Source: Haplomitrium mnioides
Lineage: Eukaryota > Marchantiophyta > Haplomitriopsida > Calobryales
Length of the DNA stretch: 64,000 nt
NCBI GenBank assembly: GCA_049999725.1
Contig: JBNGIS010017782.1
Span: 1-64,000, forward strand
Direction: 5' to 3'
In this document: positions 44,301-55,249 of the stretch, in pieces
Layout of the letters: each line of letters opens with the position of its first letter
Position numbering within the stretch: position 1 is the stretch's first letter
Notes under the pieces: model-generated
Told to the model about the DNA's origin: nothing
Databases searched by the model: none
Seen by the model: the letters and a program-made list of their open reading frames with translations, nothing else
Translations under genes and position numbers: made by a program

Positions 44301-45598
44301 TCAGACCTGCCAAGCTGATACAATTGGTTATGTAATAAGCAGGTTGCCAGATGCTTTCCCTTAGCATCCATTAACACACAACTCCCATTTCTGGTGAGTG
44401 TTTGCCCTAGAGCCCTGTCAAACTGGCTCACAGAAAACAAATTCTTGGCAATTCCATGCACATATAATGCTTCAGGTATTTCTCTTAATGCACCATTATT
44501 GAGTGTTATCCTGACTGTGCCTTGACCTTTAACCACCTGACGGGTATTGTCACCAAGATACACATACTGATGTTGTGGATATGCTTCAAAATGTGTGAAG
44601 CATTGTCTATCATGAGACATGTGAGCAGTGGCTCCACTATCCATATACCAAACATCATCTTTATTATCTTGTGACAATCCTGCTGTGTTTGAATGACAAG
44701 TAAGATAAAGCCTATGTACTGGCTTATCTTCACTTTTCTTGTTATCAATAGGTCTTGTGGCTGTATTGCTTTGAACTTTAGCTTTATACTTTTTCTGTGT
44801 TCTATTGTTTGGACAATTTCTTGCTACATGGCCAAAACCTCTACAGACAAAGCATTTAACTCCTTTTCTTGGATTGTAACTGCTTGATGCTTCACTTGTT
44901 GAAGGTGAGAAAAACTGGTTTCTAGTGCCATTAATTTTAGATTTCTTCTTATTCACATAGAGAGCTGACATTGAATCAGATAGACCTTGAGTTCTAGCCA
45001 TGGTCTCTTCTTGAAGAATATATGTTATCAGCTTTTGTAATGTGAGATTAGGAGTTCCTCTTAATGAATTCATTAATGGCCTATATGAGACAGGAAGACT
45101 TCTCATGAGTGACAGGACTGCATCTTCATCCTGGACTGGAGCACCTGCTGCAGACAGTTGCTCCATGACAGACCTTAACTCATGGATATGCTTGGTTAAA
45201 TTGTCTCCTTCTCTCATCCTTAGAGTTGCTAGTTTATCTCTTAAGTACATTCTAGTTACAACATCCTGAGATTCATACAACAAGCTAAGAGACTCCCAGA
45301 CTTGTGATGAATGATCATTAGAGGACACATGTGCAACTTGGTTATTGTCTAAACAATTGATGATTGTAGCCATAGCAACAGAATCCTTATGATCCCATTC
45401 TGACTTGCTCCCTGGACCTGTTGGAGGAGCATGAAAGGTTGGTATTCCTAGAACTGCATGTGGGGTTGCAGGTCTTTGGACTGACCCATCAACAATTTCC
45501 AACAAACCTTCAGCTTTCAAGAGTAATTTGACTCGATGCTTCCATACATGGAAGTAATTCCCATCAAACTTGGGAATATCACTGGCTTTCAACGACAT
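41363..45598 (-). CDS. copia-1 gag-pol polyprotein
   Basis: An open 1411-residue Ty1/copia polyprotein. Order: gag of the UBN2 type (1-240); knuckle Cys249/Cys252/His257/Cys262; protease DSGA with Asp320; pre-integrase HQRLGH; integrase with Asp520, Asp583 and Glu619 (exact D-35-E spacing); RT with LDVKTAFLNG; RNase H with YSDSDFAGD, STEAEYMAL and CDNQSAI. Self-cleavage would give particle protein, protease, integrase and RT/RNase H for cytoplasmic copying and nuclear insertion. Odd points: the integrase zinc finger has Phe489 where the first Cys of CxxC belongs (FISC, Cys492 kept), the RT box is YFDD (1084-1087) instead of YVDD, and KALYGLKLSSR replaces the usual LKQSPR. The reading frame is intact, but activity is doubtful. 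The start is the first Met, about 840 bp after the LTR. Confidence 0.95.
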   Translation of the reverse strand: MSLKASDIPKFDGNYFHVWKHRVKLLLKAEGLLEIVDGSVQRPATPHAVLGIPTFHAPPTGPGSKSEWDHKDSVAMATIINCLDNNQVAHVSSNDHSSQVWESLSLLYESQDVVTRMYLRDKLATLRMREGDNLTKHIHELRSVMEQLSAAGAPVQDEDAVLSLMRSLPVSYRPLMNSLRGTPNLTLQKLITYILQEETMARTQGLSDSMSALYVNKKKSKINGTRNQFFSPSTSEASSSYNPRKGVKCFVCRGFGHVARNCPNNRTQKKYKAKVQSNTATRPIDNKKSEDKPVHRLYLTCHSNTAGLSQDNKDDVWYMDSGATAHMSHDRQCFTHFEAYPQHQYVYLGDNTRQVVKGQGTVRITLNNGALREIPEALYVHGIAKNLFSVSQFDRALGQTLTRNGSCVLMDAKGKHLATCLLHNQLYQLGRSDHAGVRSCAASASTSSSTAELWHQRLGHISQPRLRQLMEGNMVSGIDLKDIVDVPDFISCIKAKQTREIFPKESLTRSDETLSLVHSDLCGPMSSPTHSGCRYFITFIDDYTRYTFVYLLRQKSQAFQQFITYKTFVEKQTGKKLKALRTDNGGEYRSLEFDSYCQDNGILRQYTVPYTPEQNGVSERKNRTLVEAALAMLLHSGLKRAYWGEAIMTAAYLQNRSPTKALTVGKKPFELWHGYKPNLSHLRIFGSKAYALTPTDLRAKFDQKSIECILLGYDDHAKAYRLLQLSNRQIIISRDVKFLENASMNIKETNDEIELYDDPLGDIMLIKPSPDHSQLSQLPRPVQPPIVQKIPVQTSTVAPTGPSSSPVGASRVINTPSHEQWENLDPVSESHSEDFEHQISPPAQIHISPTLRRSTRSRKAVEFYDEAKISQGKQRALIVSHSLKVCEPETFAEALSSPEGPKWLQAIEDELASLVRNETWTLTPLPPDRKAVGCRWRFKIKYNPDGTVSRYKARLVAKGFTQIHGVDYTETYSPVVKITSIRVILALAAQHNYEVHQLDVKTAFLNGVLEEEIYMTIPEGVEGHGSKVMTCKLNKALYGLKLSSRLWYQKMDSFLLELKFHKSGADSNVYLYKSESSLVILALYFDDTVLASNDMMLLTQVKSSLMQGFEMTDMGEIHYCLGMEITRSRKSGWIHLSQQRYILEVLDRFNMLDCKPISSPVDPGTHLSKEDCPVSDSDMHMMKLVPYSSAVGSLMWAMIYTRPDVSYAVSTVAQYMDNPGPKHWTAIKRIMRYLKGTHNVGLCYHCTDIPMPLYGYSDSDFAGDLNTRRSTTGYCFVMSIAAISWASKKQKAVALSSTEAEYMALSRASAEAIWLRRLLSDLGFVQAITSIHCDNQSAIALVHNPRLHERTKHIDVQYHFVRDLVKEGDIEIVYCRTSDMTADLLTKGFSGYKHFFLSCKMGLISVEGLKD

Positions 45599-46426
45599 AC
45601 CTCAGATTCAGAGAAAACAAAAAATTTTGCAAGGTGAGTTCCCTCTCTCACTGATTCTATTAGCAGACTCCTCTCGTGTCACAGTGTTAACAAATCGCGA
45701 TTAAGGCATGACATAATATATTTTTGCTATGCAAGTGTCCCACGGCTCAAGATTCGTGGTCTCACTCAGCGTCGTTGAACGCGAAGAGGCCAAATGAAAC
45801 CTCGATATGTGATTCACTCAGCGACTGCGTTTTATTTTTATTTTTATTTTTCTCTATGTCGTTTTCCGTTTTTAGATTATTTGTACCTTGTGACGTCGCG
45901 TGAGAACAATTTCAAACTTGTTCTCAATCGCTGCGAGATATCCTGCAACTTAAACGTTTTCTTGCTTTACGGGTTTTTTTTTCTCTTATCTTACATTATG
46001 TTCTTAAGAACTTCGAAGTCGCGCCACGAGTCAACCCCTGCACGTAGCAGGCTCCGCAATTTTCAAATCGTCATTGCGAGTCAGTACGTCGACTCTCGGC
46101 TGCATAACGATCGATTTTGTCAGCAGCTCCTCCGCGAATCAGCTTAAGCGCGTCCGCAAGCATTCAGCGGATTCGTGACCTTCCTGCAACGTCGTTTGAT
46201 TGCTGCCAGACGCCTGTGTGAAACAATATTCACACGCTGAATTTCCACCCGATCTCCTGTGATTACACTTGATACTACAATCAAGGAATCAGTTATGCAG
46301 AAACGTAAGCGATATCACTCAGAATTTATCAAGGTAAATCGAATGATGAAAATTTTGATTTTTCTACTCATCCCACTAGCTTCTTAATAGCAAGATCCTT
46401 CAGCAATAGCATGCAGGCATGTGTTC
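45599..46426 (-). other. copia-1 leader
   Basis: About 830 bp between primer site and start codon. A TTTTTA microsatellite lies at 45832-45851. No other feature seen. Confidence 0.7.
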
Positions 46427-46440
46427 TGGCTCTGATACCA
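46427..46440 (-). other. copia-1 primer-binding site (tRNA-iMet)
   Basis: The minus strand next to the 5' LTR reads TGGTATCAGAGCCA, the standard match to the 3' end of plant initiator methionine tRNA. Confidence 0.95.
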
Positions 46441-46591
46441 TGTTAGAATTTCATCTTACAGCATATTAGGAATAATAGCTCACAAATGCATGCAATCAAC
46501 TGATACAGCTTTGGTAAGTGATTCTGAGTATATTCNNNNNNNNNNAGATTGGACACTACAATAGCAGGTGTGAACATGGCTATTTCCAATA
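46441..46591 (-). repeat. copia-1 5' LTR (with gap)
   Basis: 95 bp (46441-46535) match 41030-41124 with three transitions, and 46 bp (46546-46591) match 41303-41348 exactly. The ten Ns between stand for the 178 bp at 41125-41302. Confidence 0.95.
46536..46545. other. assembly gap (10 N) in copia-1 LTR
   Basis: Length is nominal; the sister LTR predicts about 178 bp. Confidence 0.9.
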
Positions 46592-46596
46592 CAAAC
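46592..46596. repeat. copia-1 target-site duplication (right)
   Basis: CAAAC directly after CCAATA; matches 41025-41029. Confidence 0.9.
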
Positions 46597-47420
46597 TAGG
46601 TGATGATGAATCTTTGAGAATAGCCTACAAAACCCATAAAACCCTACACCTCCTTCAAATTGGTAGGGAAGGTCACTCTCATCTAGATGTTGACTTTCTC
46701 TTGGTCAACCTCGATCCCACATTTGGACACTTTATGGGCTAAGAGGACCCCTTGCCAGACTTTGATGAAGCATTTACCGAGATGCAGCCGCAACCCTATC
46801 TCCCGACAATGCTAAAAGGTAAGCCTCACATCCCAGTCATAATCACAGATCTTTATGCACCTTACAAAGTCCTTGATGAAAATCTCCAAAAACCTCCTCA
46901 AGTCATTGTGGAAGATATTCATCATCATTCTCTGAAGTGTCCTTTGTGCATTAGAGAGTCCAAAGAGCATTCTTTTGAAAGAGAACACCCCCATCTTGTG
47001 GTGAATGTCGTCTTCAATTGGTCCTACTCTCAGATCCAAATTTGATTGCATCTCAAATACCCGTCTATGAAGCTCTATAAATCATGTCTACCAACAAAGT
47101 CAAACACCCCATTTGTGAATAGTAGAGGGTAATAATCTTTTCTAGTCCTGATCTTTTTTTTCATAAAGCCCACTAAGTCCAAAACCCCATCTATGAATAG
47201 TAGATGGTAGTAATCTTTTTAAGTCGCCTCATTCAACTTGTAGAAGTCTTGGTATACCCTGATCTTTTGTTTACTAACGAGTCCTATCTTTCTAGACACC
47301 ACTACTAAAGGCAACACCCATTTGTTGTTTAAGGCTATGTAGATGAAGCAAGCCTCTAGAAACTTATCAGTCTACTTGTTCACCATCAAAGAGAACCAAG
47401 GATGCATCCGGTGTTGGTGC
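46597..47420 (-). pseudogene. B2 reverse transcriptase remnant
   Basis: The translation at 46812-47051 gives HHKMGVFSFKRMLFGLSNA, FQRMMMNIF-like LQRMMMNIFHNDLRRF and LEIFIKDFVRC. This is the same palm segment as in B1 with the active-site box reduced to FIKD. Stops are frequent on both sides. Confidence 0.75.
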
Positions 47421-47689
47421 TATCTCACTAGTACAACTATGGGTTCCAAATCAATACGATGCTCTCCCAATTCTCTAGGGACTCCCTTTAGATTGGTATG
47501 ATTCCACGCAAAGACATCACTAAAATTCGCAAGGGTTTGAATCAAGGCTCGCTCCACAACTATAAGTAGACCAATTCCCACTTGGAGTTTTTGTACCTCA
47601 TGGACGATCACTTCTTTATACTGTGTTGCTTGTACCATGCCCAAATCATTCCTGAGGAATGGGCCATCCCTCTCTTCCAGTGTTGCCAA
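47420..47689 (-). pseudogene. B2 protease-RT linker remnant
   Basis: An 89-codon open piece containing IQTLANFSDVFAW, LKGVPRELGEHRIDLEP. This is the segment that precedes RT in Tat/Athila-type elements. It lies immediately upstream (element sense) of the RT remnant. Confidence 0.65.
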
Positions 47690-48849
47690 CCCAAGTCCTC
47701 TTTACACCAAGTTGGGATTATGGGGTGCCATCTTTGTCTACTGTCTGCTTTCTTCTTGCTACTGGTGGCGGATTTGCTTAGACTCACCTTTTAGCTTAGG
47801 TCTAGTCATCTCACCCCTCGCAAAAGTTCCAACGGATTCTTCCATTTGAGATTTTGCCATCATGCTCACTATAAGCTTTATCTAGTTCATTGCCTCTACT
47901 CTCTCTCCCAATTGATCCTCTTCTATGGCTTTGCTGACCACTTGAACTTGGTAACGGTACTCCAAGTCTTCCTCTTCATCCGCCAACCATTCACTGTTAT
48001 AATCCACCTTAGGTTGCATCTCGTCTATGTGCGGCACCGATCCATAGTGCACTACTGTTTTGTGTGGTATATGAGGTTAGAAGCTTCGTTGGTTTCTCCT
48101 CATATGACTTTGCTATTGAGTGCACATTGAATATGAGAAGTGGGTTGAAGTTGGCTGCAATTATAAATACACAACAAAATCTACAAAGTGTAGATACTCA
48201 ATGCAAAATAACTTGGAAATTCTCCACTCTTTACTCCAAATAATCTCATACAAAACACTCTTGATCTCACCCTTCTAAGTCTCAACAAACTTCTCACTCT
48301 CTAAAAAAAATCACTTCTCAAGTGTTTGTCCTCCAATGACTATTCAAAGTAGCTCCTCCAAGAGCTCCTCCAAGCACTTCTCCAAGGTCTCTTACAACTC
48401 CCAAGTCTCAAGTCTAAAATGAAAAATTCCCTCTTCTCTCTCCTCCTCCTCATTACACTATAGTCTAGATAATTATTATGAGTAAAACTAGAGATTCTAT
48501 CACCACATATAAAGAATCTATTGTAATTTTCTCTCTAATTATTTAATCTTAAAAAGTGCTCCTAAAGTATCTTCATATTTTGTTTTTGTCTTAGAGAAGA
48601 AGCTTCTAATTTGGAGCTTTTCTTGTCAAAGAGTCTCAACATTTTGTTTTTGTCTTAGAGAAGAAGCTTCTAATTTGGAGCTTTTCTTGTCAAAGAGNNN
48701 NNNNNNNNNNNNNNNNNNNNNNNNNNNNNNNNNNNNNNNNNNNNNNNNNNNNNNNNNNNNNNNNNNNNNNNNNNNNNNNNNNNNNNNNNNNNNNNNNGTC
48801 TATTATAGAAAAATCCCTTATTTGCTTGTACTATACCTTGTTGGCAAGC
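47690..48849. other. B2 interior without recognised domain, plus gap
   Basis: Decayed sequence. A 57-bp segment beginning ATTTTGTTTTTGTCTTAGAG occurs at 48577 and again at 48641 (period 64 bp), right against a gap. Confidence 0.5.
48698..48797. other. assembly gap (100 N)
   Basis: Exactly 100 Ns, the usual placeholder. It abuts a 64-bp-period duplication whose second copy ends at the gap edge. Confidence 0.95.
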
Positions 48850-49230
48850 TTGTAAAGAAATCTTTCTATTTATATAATAATGTTTGTATTTTCTATTTTT
48901 TGGATACTCTATGTTTTGACTTTTCTTTTTTAACTTTGACTGGTTATAACTTTTGGTTTACAAAGGCTTTTTCACTTCTATAAATTTTTGCTACCCACAA
49001 AAGAAAAATTATATAATCCTAAAAAGTATCACTTTCTAAAAATTTCTAATAAGAACACAATTTACTATGTACTCAAATCTACATATATTGAAAAAAATCG
49101 ATCAAATCTAGGTTGCCACAAATAACTTCTAAGTCTTCTCCATACTTCATCACAATGCATCTCATTCTGTGATAATGGTTTAAGCACACTCAAATTCTTG
49201 CAAAACTATTTCATGCCTTCACACATCGAG
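48850..49230. repeat. dispersed repeat F, copy 2
   Basis: Counterpart of 32690-33085. It interrupts B2 between the RT-upstream part and gag, so it probably inserted there. Confidence 0.6.
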
Positions 49231-50500
49231 ATACCAAGGTAGAATTCCCCCATTTGCATGTGACTCGGGCATCATACAACCAAAATCTCACAATCAGTAT
49301 GGGGTATGGAGATGTTCTGGTCAGTCCTATCACTATATAGTTGGGCATGAACTCCTTGCATCTATTGCTAGTGAGAACCAACAGAAGAGCACCCACAAGC
49401 TTAACATGTGACTCGTCTGCCAATCATATGATCCAAGCAGTGAGTTGGAATTCCCACAATCCCAATCACTGTGTAATCGCCTTGATTATAATGTTGATGT
49501 TTGCTCCTCTTTCCACCGGTATCACAAAGAGTATACATTTTATGATTTGAATATCAATTCCTTGTCTTTGCACATGAGTTGCAAGTCGGTTAGGGCCCAT
49601 ACTCAAGGTAGTTTTTTCCGTCTTCTACCTCTTATTACTAGCTCCGTCAAATTCCTCATATACAACAAGCTATCTTTGATTATTTTCCCTATTATAGTCA
49701 TTACTATGTAGTTCTTGACATCCACTTGAATGTTGTAAGAGGTTTTTTATCGCCTTGGTGTGGCCCACTATCGACTCATTGAGTTCCTTGAGCTCTTGCA
49801 CTACTTCTCACCTCTGGACCTCCTTCATGGTCTCCTTGGCCACATTCTTCTCTTCTGTTGCATCCAATGCCTCTAGTTGCTTGCGCACCTCTTCTTGTTG
49901 TTTGGGGTAGAACCATTTGGGACTATTCTTTTGATAATCACAATTACCAAGTGATAGCATCCCTTGAGAGGTAGCCTTCTCATCCTCTTGTCTTTTTTCA
50001 TGCTTGTTCTTCTTCTTGGACTTGGTTACCGATCAGGTAACCACACTATATCAATCGTTAGGCGTTGGGGTCTCCCAACCTGGCAGTGTAACTTCCTCCT
50101 CCTATAGTTCAAGCTTGGCCACCTCCTCCCATTCCAGAGCTATCAAATTGACTATATGTGGCCATTGGGAATTCACACATCTTGTTGAGGCTACTTGTGG
50201 CCTATAATTGAGTGGGCAATTCACAACAACATGCCCTTCATTTTTGCACTAGAAACATAGTGCATTTGGTTGCCCATGATTTATCTTCCACGGTTTGGGG
50301 CAATTTGGAGATATGTGGCCCAACTGGCCACAATTCCACTATACCATGATGGTCACTTGAGGCAGCCTATTTGCGGCCCAGTCACTCGAATGCTCCGCTA
50401 CTATGCCTCTAGGTCTTTCCATCATTGTACAAGGTCTGCCACTGATTTGATACACAGTTTGTAGGGCCTCCTTTTGCACATACTCCACTTCTTCATGTAT
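49231..50500 (-). pseudogene. B2 gag remnant with two zinc knuckles
   Basis: Around 50210-50345 one minus frame reads NCGQLGHISPNC and, after about 14 residues, CKNEGHVVVNC. These are two CCHC-type knuckles with a stop inside the second. Left of this only short frames occur. Only about 150 bp separate the knuckles from LTR sequence, so the N-terminal gag, leader and primer site are missing. Confidence 0.65.
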
Positions 50501-51625
50501 GTATTTAGAGGCCTATTGAGGAAGTCGGAGGTTGACCTAGAATGAGGAAGTTGGACAATCACGCTCGATAGAAAAAGACAAAATCATATAGAGGGACAAA
50601 CAAACCCGTAGTTTGACTGGTCTCGATAGATCAAATTCGATAAAGTTGGCCCGATAGAGCGCCACCGAACGCTATCTTCAACAAGGAAGTTATACCACCG
50701 CACGCAATAGAGAAGGACAAAACCGTACAAAAGGACAGTCAAACCAAAAGTTTGACTAGACCCGATAGAAAAGATCAAACCCGATTAAGTTGACCCAATA
50801 GGTCAAACATGATAGAACTAAACCCGATAAAGCTCCATCCGCCTTTTCTTGGTGCATCCTAATCTCTTCATCATTCCTCCTAATTCAAACTGTAGTAAAG
50901 GCACTTTAAAGTCCTCTTTCTACCAAGCCATGCCACGGCTCGATAGAGCACCACCAAACGCCATCTTCAACAAGGAAGTTACACCACCGCACGCAATAGA
51001 GAAGGACAAAACCGTACAAAAGGACAATCAAACCAAAAGTTTGATTGGACCCGATAGAAAAGATCAAACACGATTAAGTTGACCCAATAGGTCGAACATG
51101 ATAAAACTAAACCCGATAAAGCTCCATCCGCCTTCTCTTGGATGGTGCATCCTAATCTCTCCCTTATTCCTCTTGATTCAAATTGTAGTAAGGGCACTTT
51201 AAAGTCCTCTTTCTACCAAGCTATGCCACGACCCCCGAAAATTGAGAATAGAGGACATCGTGCTACAAAGTGCTTGGAACTTGCACTCTGCCTTCACTTC
51301 ACCAATTGTGCCAATGCTCCCTTGTTCCACTGCCCTTGGCCATGCATTTTTCCCCTAAGGCTCGCCTTGACAACAACTCTCTTAAGAGTCCTTCTCTAAT
51401 GCATACGAAGAGCCTCCTACTCTTCTATCATCTCAATTCCTACCTTTTCTTCCAAATGCTCTTGCTCGTGAAATGTTGAGTGATCACCCCTGTTGGATGG
51501 CATATTTTGAGTACTATGGTATCCTTGGGATGACTACACTTCCGTAAATAGGGAAGTGGCCTCATTATGCATCTAAATATGAAACACTTGCACACAATGC
51601 TTCCAATCTCTAACTGACAAGTTTA
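50500..51625 (-). repeat. B2 5' LTR (truncated at both ends)
   Basis: Aligns with 37.9-39.0 kb. A block of about 289 bp is present twice in tandem (anchors GATAGAGC at 50653 and 50942, through 51232). Similarity to the 3' LTR stops near 51625. Confidence 0.65.
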
Positions 51626-52619
51626 GGTCTAAGAATTTTAATCTGAGAGAAAAATGAGATCTGGATAGTTTGTCAATGTGAATAGTGTGAGAGATTGTGG
51701 CCAGAATCAAAAGAGGAAGACGTTATAAGAATAAATTTCCTTTGACTCATTTTCTTGCTAATATGCAAAATTGATTTTCAGCCTCAACTTTGTTGAATAT
51801 CTATTTGGGAATTGAAGATTATTTGGAAGATTCGATAAAACTTTGCAAGACTAATCATTTTCAAATTGATTTGATTCTAGAAGAAGATCTTGAAGGGAGA
51901 TATTGGGTGATCCTTGAAGAGGTTGAATTGATTTGGGGTTAAATTGGATATGCCCGATCTAGAGAAGGAGGAATTGATTACTGAGGACTATCCCTGACTT
52001 GATGAATTGGCTGAAGAATTGAGGACTTATTGTGACCTCGATGAGTAAATTGATGTGGGAGACAAAATTAATGAATATCAGAATTACATTCTTGGGATAT
52101 AGATTGGGTTTGGTCGACCATTTTGGAGTGGAAGTACTTTGGAAGTTCAACCAAAGGATTGGCAGAGAGGGCTTGACAAGGGTGAAAAAAGATAAAAGTC
52201 TAGAATGAGTATGCCTAATCTTTAGAGAGAGCAAAAGATCCAAGCCTATGTCTATACCACCTTGGGATCATAGCACTTCAACCAGTTAAAGTCAACAAAA
52301 AAGAGATGAGAAACAGAGAAGAAGAGTAGCAACAAGAATTGAATTCTTGGAGTCACTACGAGATCTACAATTTTATACTTCGTTGCATTATGAGATACTT
52401 GCATCAGAACATCCTATTCAACTAGTGTTGTTCCGAGAACATGTTTGAATCTTTGAAGAGATTGATTCACACCAAGAAGAGAAACCAATTTGAAGCAAGT
52501 TGGGTCAAAAGGAGAACGACAGGTTCCAAGTGAATAGCTAGTTTGGAACCATTCACCTTCTAGTTCATCTTCAAGTTAAGAAGACTCCACACCATCTAGT
52601 TTGCTAAGAGGAGGTAGAG

Positions 52620-53660
52620 GAGGAGTTCCAATTATTGGGGGTCATGTTCCAATGGCAACTTTAATTAATGCCCAATTGAGATATGCAAATTTAAGTGGAA
52701 ACTCTAGGGTAGACGATATGGATTCTTTCATGAATTGATTTGAATCAGTGTAAGAAGCTAATGGAGAAAATACCCAAGAAATTTAATTGGTTTGCTTCTT
52801 TGGAAGTGAGCTATAAAGCAACTTATCCATTGTTAAGAGCAGCTTTGTTATAGCACCTCCAAGATACAGGATATGAATCTAGAGTGATGGCACATTTGTT
52901 AATGATCAAGCGAACGAAATATATGGCTTTTAAGAAATACACTCAAGTAGTGAAAAGGCTTGGTACAAAATTGGATCCTTTTCTCAGGGAGTTGTTTATG
53001 ATTGAGACATATATCAAAGGATTGGTACTATCAATGCAAAGATATTGTCGTCAATAAAAGCCAATTACTTTCCAAGAGGCAATTGATGTAGCCAAAACCT
53101 TTGAGCTTTGTAATCAAAATATTGAGTCAAAAGCATGTACCTCTACTATTTCTATCAGTAAGGTCAAGAAGAAGTTGTAAGAATCTGAAGAGGAGTTGCC
53201 TACTTCATCAAAATCCGGTTCAAACACTAATGAATCGGCAAAGATGGAATCAAATTCTAAAGAAGATATTAAGACTAGAAAAAGTAGATCATCTAGTTCA
53301 AGGACTTTGCAATCTGTTGTGTCTGATTTAGGTAAGAAATTATGACAATTGTAAATCTAATGGCTACACCAAAGAGTAAGCTATTGTCTCCACTCAAGTG
53401 ATCAAGAGTTTATTATACGAATTGTGCGCGAGAAGGTCATATGGCAGCTGAGTGTTGATTGGATGCAAATAATCTATACTGCACTTATTGTTGGAGGTCG
53501 AGACATTTATTGTCTACTTGCCAAGCCTTATCAAACATGATTCTCATGCAAAATCAGAAGGGGGAAATGCCACAAGTTCAATATTTGCATGACAATTCGG
53601 ATCATGTACATCCTAATCAGACACAAATGATTTATTCATTCATCATACCAGATTAAACTC
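52620..53660 (+). pseudogene. E gag remnant
   Basis: A frame from about 52770 shows gag-like helices with stops, followed by TNCAREGHMAAEC (a knuckle lacking its first Cys) and CTYCWRSRHLLSTC (53480-53521), which keeps the full C-x2-C-x4-H-x4-C spacing. Confidence 0.65.
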
Positions 53661-54120
53661 AAAAATATTCAAATAAAATCCCAGCAGCTAGAATTCTTAG
53701 AATGATTCTCTGGCCTATTTGTCTGACTAAGCTGTGGAAGTTGGTATGTTTCAATTGTGAAGATCCCAATCATTTTTGCTAATACTTGTCAACATCCAAA
53801 GCAAGTTGGAAACATTGCATTGTTTGGAAATTGTAAATAGGGAAGTTATACAAGAGAAAATTGTCCAACAACATTTCAAAATCCCCAACGTGTTGTTCGA
53901 TTCTTTCAGATTCCGGTGGAAGATGAGATCAATATTGGCCAAATTGAAGAGAGTTCTCATTACAAATATCAAGTATATCGTGTGAAGACCCAAAGTGGGG
54001 CAAAGAGGTAGATAAGAAATAAACATCTAAGAAAACACCCCTAAAAATTCTGAAGTGTTCTTCAATGCCTATAAATAAAGTCATGAATGATTCATACTAT
54101 AACTGAAATCATCCTAAAAA

Positions 54121-54831
54121 TTGTTTTCCAAAGTTGAGCATGATGTATCCAATGAACTTCCAGCACAACTCCAAAATGAGTTGCATAGGCAAGTTTGTTT
54201 CAAAGACCTTCAACCCACCAGAGCAAAATTTGAAAAGGTAAAGGTCAAGGAATCGCCAAAAGGTTATGGCTTGGCAACAGATATTGGAGGTCGCCAAGCC
54301 AACACTATGTTTGAAGAATTGATAAGAACGTTTCTTCAATCAAAACAAGTAGTCTGGAGATTAGTCGCGGGACATATGAGAAACCCAGTAATGTCTGTCA
54401 TTCATGCATGGAATGCGGAAGTTCGTGATGACATGAGAGCCCCAAAAGTTGATGTTGAAATTGTTGAATGCATTATTCAAGGAGTACTAGTTGATGGAGT
54501 TTCATGTGTGAATATTATAATTGAGAAAACAATGCATGATTTGGAAGTTTAAGGACTTAAACCCACATTTAAAATTCCTCAAATGGCAGATTAGATGAGA
54601 GTTGTTCTAATTGGGACATTTAACGAAGTTCCAATAATTACATGTGGAGTCACTTTTCAATTGGACTATGTGGTGATTAAACCACTAGTGACAAGTTCTT
54701 ATCTATTGTTGTTGGGAAGACCTTGGTTATATGAGGTTGGAGTGGTTACTGATTGGCAGAAAAAGAAGATGATGTTTGGACACAATCCACAAATCACTTT
54801 GCTACTAAGGAAGTTTATCATCGAGAAATAG
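54121..54831 (+). pseudogene. E aspartic protease remnant
   Basis: The first piece (54121-54552) ends in VLVDGVSCVNI, corresponding to the D-G-x-S-x-VN active-site loop of Tat/Athila-type proteases. The second (54595-54831) has FQLDYVVI and SSYLLLLGRPWLYE, the conserved LLGRPWL end of the domain. One stop separates them. Confidence 0.7.
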
Positions 54832-55249
54832 CCAAAGAGTTGCGAGGATATACTTCGAATTGGTCATCAAAAGCCAATACTAATCAGTAGAGAATTATTG
54901 AGGGATTTCAATGGTTAAGTGATAAGGTGACTAAAGAGATTCAAAGAGGACCTTGTCAACAAAATAGAGAAGGGGAACTTTTGGAAGAGAATGATGAGCC
55001 AGAAATTCACTGTTGGGTTGTAAAAATGAATGATGATTTACCTACATGAGCTAATAATATTGTTGAAATACCAAGTATGGTTGCGGTTCTTCCACAACCA
55101 CCTCTTGAAATGGCTGCTATGTGGAAAGGATTCTCCAAAGAGGATGAAATTTAGTTGGTGAAAATTGAGACTTAGTCGAATCCCAAAATTTTGAAGGTTT
55201 CAAAGGAAAAGACAAGAGAGGCATTGGAATCATATGAAGGATTATCATC

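Larger units (their letters stand above)
41030..46591 (-). mobile_element. copia-1: near-complete Ty1/copia element
   Basis: Structure is complete. LTRs share identical termini, the minus-strand leader after the 5' LTR begins with a tRNA-iMet primer site, and a purine tract precedes the 3' LTR. A five-base target duplication CAAAC flanks it, and one uninterrupted 1411-codon polyprotein fills the interior. LTRs differ at 3 of 141 comparable positions, all transitions, so insertion is the most recent in the window. In element sense the LTR reads TATTGG...CTAACA rather than TG...CA. The right LTR is shortened by a ten-N gap that replaces about 178 bp present in the left LTR. It lies in the RT region of B2, in the same orientation. 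Confidence 0.95.
36750..51625 (-). mobile_element. B2: large Ty3/gypsy element, interrupted by copia-1
   Basis: On the minus strand from right to left: a truncated 5' LTR (about 50.5-51.62 kb), gag relics with two zinc knuckles, an inserted repeat F copy, RT, copia-1 (41030-46591), RNase H, integrase, a purine tract and the 3' LTR (to about 36.75 kb). The family is that of B1. The sequence left of 41029 and right of 46592 joins into one stretch that matches B1 at 30.04-30.10 kb, proving that copia-1 split it. All coding parts are heavily decayed. LTRs appear to exceed 2 kb. Confidence 0.75.
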
